Positions 1 to 10,504 of a DNA stretch of 64,000 bases are shown piece by piece. The notes beneath the pieces are model-generated. The model was not told the origin of the DNA, ran no database searches, and worked only from the letters and a program-made list of their open reading frames with translations. Positions within the stretch are counted from its first letter, which is position 1; the number at the start of each line of letters is the position of its first letter. A program made the position numbers and the translations under genes. The DNA comes from Medicago truncatula (Eukaryota; Streptophyta; Magnoliopsida; Fabales; Fabaceae): contig NC_053045.1 in assembly GCF_003473485.1 (NCBI RefSeq), positions 4,242,501 through 4,306,500 of the forward strand, in the 5' to 3' direction.

Positions 1-21
1 CTTGCATCCCCCATTGCCTAG

Positions 22-315
22 GTTCTCTCCTTATATCCTGATGTTTTGAAGATTAGATTACCTTCCTTGCATAACTTGAAGTCATTGAAAGTGAGAATGG
101 AAGAACTTTTGTATGGATTTCGCATGACACTAAGGGATATCAAGTTACAGAACGCCAAATCAAAGAGAGAAGCTGCTAGGATACGAAAAGCATTTAAAGA
201 AGGGTTGGAACCACCTTCACCCGTACCTGATGGAATAGTGGACTTCTTGTGTCAAAATTCACCCTTGGTAGAAGTTGACTACATAAAATGCAGAAGGCGA
301 CAAAGATACTTATAA
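22..315 (+). CDS. F-box/FBD-like protein, C-terminal exon (5' part outside window)
   Basis: Open reading frame of about 98 codons ending in TAA at 313-315. An in-frame stop at 19-21 coincides with a plausible splice acceptor (ttgcctag), so this is read as a last exon starting near 22. The protein ends with a pattern typical of the FBD region of plant F-box/LRR proteins: a basic helix-rich stretch, then PDGIVDFLCQNSPLVEVDYI and a short basic tail. Such proteins are thought to be substrate receptors of SCF ubiquitin ligases. The F-box and LRRs would lie upstream, outside the window. The family call rests on memory of FBD-type C termini. A degenerate second copy of the last 30 codons lies at 2314-2440. 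Confidence 0.55.
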   Translation, partial: VLSLYPDVLKIRLPSLHNLKSLKVRMEELLYGFRMTLRDIKLQNAKSKREAARIRKAFKEGLEPPSPVPDGIVDFLCQNSPLVEVDYIKCRRRQRYL

Positions 316-1079
316 TTGGTTTGTTTCTTGTCTCCTTCTATGTTTCTGATTTCCGAGGTCTATTGGGTCATAACTATTTTTAGTAGATAAATTACAAGTC
401 TCTTTGGTAAAGAATTGAACTGGATATATATTCTGGCATGATTGTATCTAGTCTCAACTTAAGTGGATGCTCTATTGCAAGGATTATATTGCTTGTTGAT
501 ATTATGTGAAAATGTATTTGTGTGCATGTGTGCATTTCTTTTTTACTCATCTGTAGCAACAATTTGAATTACTCTAGCAGATAAACATTAGCTGTTGACA
601 TGTAAAAAAAAAGCTTGTGCATGTGGATCACATATATGACCATTTTGAATTAGTATTTAGCTTGCAGGAACATTGTGATAGAAATTGGTACCAAAATACA
701 AATTAATGTTAATATTACAATAGATTTCCAAGAAATTCGAGAGTCTTGGATCTATCCCTTCCCGAATGTTCAAGAAAAGTTTATATACGTTTATTGATAT
801 TCACAGAGAAGTTAAAGGACGGAACTTCTGAAATATTTAAGGTGCACAACTGACGTAAGTGTTGCATTGTGCGTAAAAGTTATTTAAAATTTCAGTCATT
901 TAAAAGACGACTCATTATAACATGCCGAAGTAACATAAGCGTTGCACTGTGCACAACTTTTCCCTACCATTAGATCAATTAGACACCAGATCTTTCTCGT
1001 GCTCTTTTTGATTCCCTCATATCTTTTCTCCCACGATGCATCTTCTCATGCAATGAACCTGTTTTAGGGTCCAATAAAT

Positions 1080-1545
1080 CCATGTGCCATTGTCATTGGG
1101 AGGCAAGGTGGATTTGGTGGAAATGTAGAGTTAGGTATTTCTTGGAAGAATGATTCTTTAGACATTTGCAAGGTGGATGCAGACGTTTGTGTTGATCCCG
1201 TAGTGTTGAGATTTTAACCTGGCACAATTGAACGACCATAGAAGTTATGGGGAAGTCTCAATAACTTCCAGAGTTGCAAGAATCTCAACTTAAGAAGATC
1301 ATCCCTCTGCCATCTCATTCATTAAATTCAATTTCTATTACCAATGTCACCTGTGACATGATATCTAGCCATGGTAGTTTGTCTACCGATTGTGCCTCCT
1401 TGAGCTATCCACATTCCACAAGATCAATAACCCCTTTCTGAAGCTTTGCTTCATGGTACTAATCTTGTTTCTCAGATCAGGTGCTGTTGTCTACTCATCT
1501 ACATCATTAAGATGGTATTCCGGAGTATGTGGATCATCGGCCTAT
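1080..1545 (+). pseudogene. Decayed coding fragment, VPS13-like lipid-transfer protein
   Basis: Stretches of sense protein sequence appear in shifting frames: first GRQGGFGGNVELGISWKND, then DADVCVDPVVLRF, then SITNVTCDMISSHGSLSTDC and PHSTRSITPF, then STHLHHxDGIPEYVD after a frame change. In-frame stops interrupt them (for example in the TGA after RSITPF). The order and style resemble the middle part of plant VPS13 proteins (large intermembrane lipid-transfer proteins), but this is recalled similarity, not a search result. No intact reading frame exists, so it is a dead fragment. Confidence 0.4.
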
Positions 1546-2313
1546 ATGTATATCAGTATATAGATGTTATATAGCATCAAACTTACAGCTGGGTGAATGA
1601 TTTCACATTCAAAGCATGTCAACAATGATAGTATTAAACAGTTTGACCTTAATTCTGGCAAGACTTAAAACTTTGTAAAAGCCTCTTGCAAATAAATCCG
1701 ATCTCTTGTGACTGGTCAGATTACTTATGTCAATTAGCTTCACCAAACTAACTGTCATGTTCAATTTGTATGCATGCATTAGTATAGCCAATCATAGATC
1801 TTAACAAGCTTATTTTGTGTGGCACAAAACAGAGAAGATATGGCAATCTACAATGTTCAGAGTTATGCGCCTGATCTGGATCATCAAGTTTCTTTTGGAA
1901 TAACCGGAAACTTGACTTTTCCTTTTTAAACTTTTGGGTGAGTCTGTAGCAGTATATGTGGCGCAGCTATTGTTATTGTATTTTAGTTTTTGGCTACTCT
2001 TCAATCTGAAGAAAGTATCGATTATGCAGCGTGGTTGAATGATCTGGTCCTTCATATTTTACAGAAGGTCCTGATGTTTTGTCTCCCTGTCCTAGCATTT
2101 GCTTCATGTAATGATATGCCAACTGTATTCTATGTTGTGTAACTCTTGTTTCTTTTAGTCCTTCATTCAAAAATATATTCTGCTGTAGTTTTTAAGGTGC
2201 TTTATCGTTTAAGCAAGCTCGCATACGAGATATAGTTATGAAATCAGCTGTGCAAGGAAGTTAAGAAATATACTCTTTTACATAAAATTTTAGTTTGGTA
2301 AAATTCATCGTTG

Positions 2314-2440
2314 ACAGAAGTTGACTACATAGATTGCAAAAGGCGACCTCATGAAGAGAGATATTTATAATTGGTTTGTTTTTTGTTTCCTTCTATGTTT
2401 CTGCTATAAAACTGGTGTAAATCAACTTGTAAGATGAGGA
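2314..2440 (+). pseudogene. Second copy of the F-box/FBD C-terminal tail
   Basis: The stretch from gaagttgactacata to the 3' flank tttgttttttgtttccttctatg closely repeats 270-350. It encodes EVDYIDCKRRPHEERYL and a stop, versus EVDYIKCRRRQRYL in the first copy. Sequence immediately upstream does not match the first copy's exon. It is therefore a truncated duplicate of the gene's 3' end, or the end of an otherwise lost tandem paralogue. Confidence 0.55.
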
Positions 2441-2689
2441 TTGTCCTCACTTATAAATACATTCATACAATCTCTTATCCAATATGTGACCTTTTAATAC
2501 AAGCATTAAAGACTACTTCTGATATGTCTGATGAGGATGGATGAGAGGCAACGGTGGCGGAAAATGTTCCGGTACAGTGAGGATGAGTCTTCACGGTGGA
2601 ACGAAAGGTGCATGCATGCACGTTAGCACTCCAACACTCAAGTCTAATGGAACTGAAAAAGAGTGGGAAAAGTGAATCATACCTTGAGG

Positions 2690-3500
2690 GTTGCTGTGAA
2701 TTCATTAAAAATCACACCAATAAAATACTTGGTGTGTGGAGAAAATTAATCAAGCAACCAAAAAAAAGTGGGTGACAGTTATAAACACAAACAAACGATA
2801 GAAAACAGCGAGAGAAAGAGAGAGAACACATGAAAAATTGTTTACCTTGTTCGGTCCAATAGTGACCTAGTATGAGGGAGAGAGCAGCCCTCCGTTCCAC
2901 TATAATGATGAGTAACTTTACAAAAGAGATATCAAAGTGTTACAAGAATCAGTCTTCAAACTTAATTCTACCCAAAGTCCCAAATCTCTTCCCGTGACCA
3001 AGAAACTCAATCCTAATAGTGTTTCTCCAAGGTGAATAAAAACAATCTCAACCCTAGTGTTTGTTGCCAAGAGAAATCACTATGAACCCTAGTTTGTTGT
3101 TTGTTTCTGAACCCTATTTTTCTACTCTCTACATCTTTCAACCTTTCATCTGAAACATGGTTTATGTTTATAGTAAAAGCTTCCCTAAAAAATTGGAACA
3201 AATTTCATGCTGAAAATATGTTTCTATTTTTCCTGCATCAGCAGAAATTGGGATCCGATTTTCTCACTTCAGACGCCGATTTTTTACAAGACAAAAGTCT
3301 CAAAACAACACCCAAAATCGGGCCTCGATTTCTCCAAATCGGTCACCGATTTTGGCAGTTTCAGAAACACCAATTTTGAGTCATACTACAAGGGTGAAGC
3401 TAAGTCACCCTTCTATAGGCGTGTGTGGGAATAACCGCCTCCAAGATATGCAGCGTGTGATTAGGGAGTGATTAGAGGACGCGTGTATGGTGATTGATGT
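2690..3500. repeat. Unassigned dispersed repeat, possibly retroelement-derived
   Basis: Begins with aaatcacaccaataaa and continues with AG-rich sequence and a ttgtttaccttgttcggtccaa block. A related arrangement (aaatcacaccaataaac, later attgtttatccagtttagtccaa) occurs at 12503-12725. No convincing protein-coding frame is visible. Short open frames here lack any recognisable motif. The low-complexity, repeated style suggests LTR-type repetitive DNA, but neither ends nor a primer-binding site could be defined. Confidence 0.25.
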
Positions 3501-4044
3501 ATAGAGGTGTACTCTAATGTGGCGCGGTGCACTAACACTAATGTTATTTCAGGCGATGTACCTTAGTTTGATGGACGTTTGGTCCACATGTCAACGTTGG
3601 ATTTACTTTCTGGCCAATCGAGAACAACTTCATATTTTATTTCACTTGAAGAAATATGAGAGTGATAACTTTGAAGAAATAGAAGCTCCCTATCATCAAC
3701 TTTACCCTTGCTTATCTTTATAGTGGTTATAATGATTCTACTACATGATCGAAACCAATCATGATCTCTATCTAATCTTTAAGATAAACATTACCCTCAT
3801 ATATATCTAAAAAAAACATATAACTGTTACTCCAAATCTCATATCTCAAAAAGCCTCAAAGTCTGTTGTGGCGAATTTTTTAAATAAAAAGATTTATTGA
3901 CTGGCTAACAAATTTTGTGTATCATTTCAACAATATTGGTTGAGTAAACCAATCTAGAACAAACGAAAAATATGGGAGACCACACGTTTTTTTTTCCTCC
4001 CTACTTTTAGCAATATACATTGACATTATCATCTAAACATGTAT

Positions 4045-4052
4045 TATATATA
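4045..4052 (+). promoter_or_regulatory. Candidate TATA box of the small secreted peptide gene
   Basis: A tatatata run about 92 bases before the ATG at 4144, followed by an A-rich leader (caacaacaacaaagcaaag) typical of plant 5'-UTRs. Position and context fit; no transcript evidence. Confidence 0.4.
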
Positions 4053-4143
4053 CTTACAATAGTTCACAAATAAAGACGGTGAAGGAGGAAAATAAATACA
4101 ACTAACAACAACAAAGCAAAGAGTTTACATTAAAGAAACTAAA

Positions 4144-4618
4144 ATGGCAAACAAAATTGTTGCATTGTTGTTGTTAGTGTGCCTTGTAGGTGTTCAAAGT
4201 GTGAACTTTGAAGATTGCATGATTTATTGCAACCGTACTATGCTATTATTTCCCAAATCATTTGCAGAATCGATGTGCAAATTGCGCTGTGAAACAATCG
4301 GGTGGTCAGATGGGTGGGATTGTAAGTTTCACGTTATCATTTTGTTATGCTCCATTTCTTAGAAAATTGAATTTAGTGAAGAGGCTTTTTTTAAGAAATG
4401 AAAATAGAAGTAGAAGATTAGAAGCTGAAGACGATGACTCTAAACTTTTATGTCTAAAATTTAGATTTAGTCTTTAGATCTTAACACCTTTTTAATCAAG
4501 TGCTTTGATGTTTATTATGCTAGCTGCTACTTTAATGGACGTAGAAGGCGGCTCAAGGAAGAATGATCCACTTGAATCACCGACAGGTGCTCCGGTCCCA
4601 AGACCCACAATTAATTGA
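4144..4618 (+). CDS. Small secreted Cys-rich peptide, alpha-hairpinin-like, two exons
   Basis: Exon 1 is 4144-4321 and exon 2 is 4524-4618. The donor GTAAGT at 4322 is strong and the acceptor reads tatgctag; the junction keeps frame and gives 90 residues. Residues 1-19 form a clear signal peptide (MANKIVALLLLVCLVGVQS). The mature part has four cysteines at 25, 29, 45 and 49, spaced CX3C-X15-CX3C, the pattern of plant alpha-hairpinins (secreted defence peptides or protease inhibitors). Exon 2 adds an acidic then Pro-rich tail containing SPTGAPVPRP before the stop. The tail resembles the C termini of secreted signalling-peptide precursors but matches no family I know. Without splicing, translation would run to a stop at 4360. 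Function is inferred from pattern only. Confidence 0.6.
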
Positions 4619-5200
4619 GAAAGGTACGATTAAAGGGATTGAAGAATGAGATATTTGTAAGATGAGAATAATGGATTCAAGAAAAACACAAGGATTTCTC
4701 ATCAATTACTTTGTATCAATATCAACTCATGTATTCATCCCCTTCCCCTTCCCCGTCCTTGTAATTTGTTACCATAACATAATATATTACATTATTATTA
4801 TTTGTTTTGATTCTCTTCTTATTCATCTTCTCCTTTATACTGTCATTATTTTTAAAACTAAGAAATCAAATCCGTTAAAAAAGTATTCAAATATAAACAA
4901 TGATACCTTAATTTTAATAAAGAACTATTATGAGGATGTGAATACAATCATTATCATCACACAAAGAATACTCAGTGAGCTGAGTATCACACCAATACTT
5001 CTGCAATCTCCTTCTGGTACGCTTCCTCAAACATTGGAAAAACTATCAAACTGCAGAACAAAAAACTAATATATTTTAATGGACTGCTTATAGTTTTGTT
5101 TTAAAGCACTTAATATGTGTGGATTATAATTTTAAGCATAAGAAGTAATGTTGATAACTCGAATGTTAATCGTGGTTACTTACATCAGACTACATTGTGC

Positions 5201-8200
5201 CTAAATCAACTTCTTCATCTTCATCTTCGTCTTCATCTTCAGCTGCAGTAAGGAAATACATAGGATGATGCTAAGCAGCACAGTCCTCTTCCATTTGTTA
5301 ATACGATCAAACAATTCCATTTGCTCAACGAAATTGTCATATATTGTGTGACTTATAGGGCTGATGCCAAACCCCTTTAGCTTCACCTCTGTTCTTTCTC
5401 TAAATTTATTACCTATTGTCCTTGCTGTAACCTTGATTTTAACCTGTGTCTGACTTTTGGCTATGCTGGTTAGGTAGTGAGAACATGGTTGGTCGTATAT
5501 CATGCACACATGATCTAATTCAGTATAGCAACATGTCCTATACATGTAGATATCGACACCATCTTTTTCACCGTCACCCTCACCATCAAATGTAGAGATG
5601 TTAAATTCCATAATGTCGCAATATTTGGAGTCCTCGGCAAGGATGAAGCAGAAAACAAAGCCCAACAAAGGGGAGAGATGAGGTGGTGAGAGATCAACAA
5701 TCATATCATTCTTTGTTGTCTTGTACTCCAACCACTCTGGAACACTACTTCCAGGATATACATACACTGCTTGATAAGAATCAAGGATATCTTTGTAATC
5801 AACATAGCTTTCAACTTTATCATGTTCCAGTGTCGATAAATGTTGATATGCAAACTCCATCAAATTGATTTGAAGATTCAACCCAATATTTATGAGAGAA
5901 CGTTCATCCAATTTGAAGCAATTCCAGAACTCAATCCTTTTCTTGTTTTCCTTTAATTGTTCAGCAACTGTTGAAGGGAAAAATACAGACTTCAGTGACA
6001 CACAGTCAACAAGTAGAGTTTCAAGTGATGATGGAAGCTCAGGTAGAGCCAGAAGCTCCGAGCAATCGCTTATGTCTAATTTTCTTAGTCTTGTAAGATC
6101 CTTGATGCTTGAAGGTATGCTCTCAATTTGAGTACCTCTTAAAACCAGGGTTTCTAGCTTGCTTTGACATCCAAAAGATGATGGCAGTGCATTGATGGGA
6201 CATCTTGATAGATCTAGTTCTACTATATTCTCTAGCTTGTCAAGAGAGAAAATAGATGGATGGACGCTTGTCAACATATAACAACGTTGGATATTCAATA
6301 CCTTAAGATTTATGGCTTTTGAAAAGTCTGGTAACTCCTTCAGGTCTTCTGAAAAAGAGAGTGTAACTTCTTTTAAATTAATTAGATCCTGCTACCAACA
6401 AAAAAAGATGGTGAGTACAAAAATAGGCGAACGTAATTAATTTATAATTCCTTGAATTTTGATAAATTTAATCTGATAGACACATATTCAATTACCTGTA
6501 CTCCACACCAAAGCTTTTCTACTAGGCTATACGACAAGTCCAATATAACAAGTTTCTCTGCAGAAAACTTCTTTGGCAATGACTCTAGAGGGTAATGTAC
6601 CCAATGAAGATATCTTAGATCAGTTGGAAAAGGTTGAAGCCCTTGAGGAAGAAGATCCAAACAATCATGATTGTACCCACCATAAAAATCCAAAAATTTC
6701 AGGTTCGTCATCTTAGCAAATACATCAGGGCTTAACTTCAGCTTCCTAATTGCTGACAAGTTTAGACATATGCTTCTAATAGCATCAGTACCCTGTCATG
6801 AATGGAAAAGAAAATTCTAAATCATTGAAAGACACATTTTAAACCAAAATAACAAATGTTATGTAAAGATGCTATATTTTATACCTTGTCATTTTTTAAG
6901 ACATCGCAAATTTCATCATGATCCCATAATCGACTGCGTTTGTTTGGGTATTCACTAGATTCTTGGCGAACAACCTCCCGACCCATTTCTTGAAGAATGT
7001 CATGCATAGATATAACATTATCTTCAGAAATAGTTATGAGAGCTTTATCTTTCAACCTTTCTATCCCAACAGCCACTGAATTATCACCTTCACAATCTTT
7101 CAATAAAAGTTTCATGTAATCCACTTTCAAACTCAACCCATTGAAGAAACATGCAATATCTAAAAAATACTTTTTCTCTAAACGATCAAGATCATCGTAA
7201 CTGAGTTTCACTACATCATGAACTTTTTTAACTGGCAGTCTTTTAAGTTTGTCTAGCTGACTTTCCCATACTTCTTTGTTTTTTCCACGAAGCATATGAG
7301 CCAAAACTTTAAGAACTAATGGATTTCCTTTGGCATAATTGACCACCCTCTTTGATATTTCATCAAACTCAGTTTCAAGATGACTTTGTTTAAAGGCATT
7401 CAAATTGAAAAGTGCAAGTGCATCACTAGAATCCAATACCCCAACCTCATATCGATCATCATCGTCAACTTCATTATCAAAAAGTACTTGCTTATCTCTG
7501 GCTGTTAGAATTATTCTACTATCTGATTGAAACCAGTCAAGAGTTTCGAATAACATCTCTAGCTGATCTTCGTCCTTAACATCATCAAGAATGATAAGAA
7601 CCTTCATGCGTCCAATTCGTCTCTCAATATCACTGGACAACCTATTTGGTGTATCAATTTTCACATCTTCGGCCAATATTTTAGTAAAAAGGGTTTCTTT
7701 TAAAGATTCTATTCCATGTAATTTTAACTTTTCACTCACCTTTGCCAAAAAACAACAACCATCATATTCAGAGCGATTTTGGTTAAAAATTTCTTCTGCA
7801 ATAGTTGTCTTGCCAATGCCAGGCATACCCCAAATTCCAATCACACGGACCTTTTGTGACTCTTTCTTTAACAATGAATTTAAATGTGCAATTGATTTGT
7901 CAATTCCAATAAGTCCTTTTGAGTTAACTGGGTGCTTACTCAACATCTTCAACCTCATCAACACAACATTGGTGATTTCTTCAAGCAGCTCAGCATCATT
8001 CCTAAATCGAAGAAAGAAAAATGAGTGGCACTACTAACACTTTATTTGGTTTAAATTTTTTATTGAGAGGTTCAAAACCCATGATGGAACATTATTTTTC
8101 TTTTTCTTTTCCCCTTTCCCTTCCTGCTTAGTTGGCTAAAGGGTTTAAATGTGTGATGTGACCTATATGTTTCGGCTATAGAATCCGCCAACAAATTATT

Positions 8201-8551
8201 ATTAATATTATATACTACATTGGTCTAAATTAAAACAACAATAATCACAACTAAACTATTTTTGTTTTGGCGAACCCGTGTATCTCCAATCGAGAATTAG
8301 AGACCAATCCTTCGAGATATTCAGATTCATATTAATCCCGGCTCAGAAAAGTTGTAGTGTTAACTAGTGTATAAAGAATTTTTCAACAAAAAAAAAAACT
8401 AAACTAGTGTATAAAGAATTAAACTATATTCCCTCGAAAAAAAAAAAAAGTAAAACTATAACTATAACTAATGAGCATGCAGTTGGCAAAACAGAGAAAA
8501 TAAAGGCTATTTCTCTTTGCAATTCAAGCAATGAGTTTATTCTGGCATGAG

Positions 8552-8613
<62 letters not shown>

Positions 8614-9088
8614 GAAAATAAAGAAAATTTATGGGAGTGAAGAAACGAACTAACCGAAACTCTGATAACCTAATTCCTGCAACATCAGTAGATTTCTTCA
8701 AAGCGAGTTTCCAATCCTCCACCTTGGAAAAATTATCCTTTTTTTCAAGCTCATCAAGTACAATTTTAGAACGCACCCCATAGAAAACAGGTATTATAAT
8801 CTGTCCACGATCCTTTTTGCACTCGATTATTTTCACAAGTTCATCTAAACACCAATGTGAAGAAGAATAATTTTTTGAGAATATGACCAATGAAATTAAC
8901 GAGCCTTCAATTGCTTCAACAAGTGAATGTTTGATTTCATCTCCCCTCTTAATTATGTTGTCTACAAAGACATTTATTTTCTTTTGACGAAAAGCCTTAA
9001 CCAAATGGCCAAGAAAGCCGTCTCGGATGTCCTTGCCCCTAAAGCTCACAAAAACATCATATTTTGATTGGGGAGCGTTGGTTGACAT
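5201..9088 (-). CDS. TNL-1: TIR-NBS-LRR disease resistance protein, open in all four core exons
   Basis: Exons on the minus strand: 9088-8655 (TIR), 8001-6885 (NB-ARC), 6792-6496 and 6388-5201 (LRR and C-JID). All junctions are GT-AG and the joined frame is open: 1011 residues from the ATG at 9088. TIR starts at YDVFVSFRGKDIR and keeps the WCLDEL segment with the catalytic Glu. NB-ARC shows P-loop GMPGIGKTT (about residue 203), kinase-2 VLIILDDV, RNBS-B SRIILTARD, GNPLVLKVL (GLPL), FLDIACFF and MHD (ISMHDILQEMG). The LRR exon is followed by a C-JID module (YPGSSVPEWLEYKTT). Oddities: the TIR lacks about a dozen residues after VFYGV seen in the paralogues; two LRRs are missing; the C terminus has a hydrophobic stretch (TVLLSIILCISLLQL) plus a Lys-rich tail. 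Upstream exons may extend the N terminus. Intron 1 carries a CT/AT microsatellite. Confidence 0.85.
8555..8611. repeat. Compound microsatellite (CT)n(AT)n
   Basis: Uninterrupted CT dinucleotides followed by AT dinucleotides, in intron 1 of TNL-1 just after the TIR exon donor. Read-through of the exon would translate it as IYIYIY, so it is not coding. Confidence 0.95.
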
Positions 9089-9740
9089 TGACTTTTCTCC
9101 TACACCCTTCAACTTATTAACAAAAAAATGTATCAAAATCTTCATAAAAAGTTAGATGTCAGTGATATAACATAAACAAAATATAACTACATTTAAAAAT
9201 ATTACTGAATTAACAAAAGGTATAATGTTATTCTTATGGCTAGATAATAAATTACATTTAAGCTTATGTCATAAAAATAAAAACTTATAGGTCTTAAAAT
9301 ACAGAGGTTGGGTAACTCAAGAACTTTGAAGGAAAATGAGGAGTTAAAGGTTCAAGTTTCGAGTCCTGACAAGGGAAAAAAAAATACTAATATTTGCAAT
9401 TCAGAAGGAAAACACAGAAAACATTTAAAAACTTTTTGTAGTTTAATTTTGTAGTGTAACATTATTTGCAATTCAGAAGGAAAACACCGAAAACATTTAA
9501 AAACTTTTGTAGTATAACATTATAAAAGTATTATAATTTATTTTTCAAAATATTTTAAAAAATGTTACTTTACTTTTTTGTAACATGGAAATGATGTTAT
9601 TTAAAAAATAAATATTATTGTTTTGGTACTTTGGTGTTTTTTTTTTTAGTTGTTTCCATGTTATGATCTAGCTTTTGTAACATTCTACTCATCTTTTTGA
9701 AATAATATTCAGAATAATTTATCTGGTATTTGTGTTTGCT

Positions 9741-9930
9741 ATTGTTGATTTGCTTTGCGCAATCAGTGGCATAATCTCCATTCTTTTTCTACTGTGAGGG
9801 GAACGGTTGTGCTGACAAATTGGCTATGCTTGGGCATGGTGTCACGATTATTTTTTGGTGGAATGATTTACCCGCTTTTGTTAGAGACCGGGTTTTGTTA
9901 GAGACCATGGTTGGGCTCTATTTCCCATAG
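9741..9930 (+). pseudogene. RNase H-like fragment of a non-LTR retrotransposon
   Basis: One frame after a small shift reads CEGNGCADKLAMLGHG then FWWNDLPAFVRDR, ending in a stop at 9928-9930. The CEGNGCADKLA box matches the REGNxxAD motif near the C terminus of RNase H domains common in plant LINE-type elements. Upstream sequence (LRNQWHNLHSF) fits the same domain in another frame. It is short and frameshifted, hence a relic. It lies upstream of TNL-1. Confidence 0.5.
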
Positions 9931-10504
9931 GATGGAGGTGGTCTTGGGGTGCCAACCTAGTTGGGATGTGAAGCCTCCTCCTGATGTTTTCCAATGCTTT
10001 TGATTCAGCAAAAAGAAAAAGTATATTATGTGATCTATATTTCTCTATTTGTGGGTTTATTACAGAAAATAATTATGGTCAAATGTTACCTTTTTGAGGT
10101 TCTGATGGTTCTTCATGAATTGGTTAATGTATCTGTATCTTGTTTCTTGTGTGGAAACATATTGTTTTTTGCTTTTGCTGGTAGGAAGTTTTCTAGTTTC
10201 ATCTGATTGCATTTACAATGAACTTTTTTGAGTTTAGTATTTCTTGTACTCAACTTGTTAATATCTTTTGCTAATAATTTTTTTTTTGATTGTTTTGGTT
10301 CCATTCATGAATAACATAGATAGAATTCAGGAAAACAAACATATTGAACACTTTTTTAGGAAGAAAAAAAAAACATAGAATATAGGTTCTATCAAGTCAG
10401 TTTCATATAATAAAATAAATAGAATATTGGGAAAAAAATAGAAGACAATGCATTGATAGCAGATAAATGGTTGCGCCAAACACAAATATTTAATCAGCAC
10501 TCAC

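Noticed and set aside
3101-3434. Two overlapping open frames near 3.1-3.4 kb
   Set aside because: No recognisable domain and the sequence has dispersed-repeat features.
4524-4618. C-terminal tail of the secreted peptide as a CLE-type hormone
   Set aside because: SPTGAPVPRPTIN differs from the CLE consensus at several required positions and has an extra residue; not a match.
7591-8037. 148-codon open frame on the plus strand opposite the TNL-1 NB-ARC exon
   Set aside because: It is the antisense shadow of the NB-ARC reading frame, as are similar frames opposite the other TNL exons.
9296-9375. tRNA-like A/B boxes (ggttgggtaactcaagaac, ggttcaagtttcgagtcctg)
   Set aside because: Boxes are too degenerate and no cloverleaf forms; at most an old SINE head.
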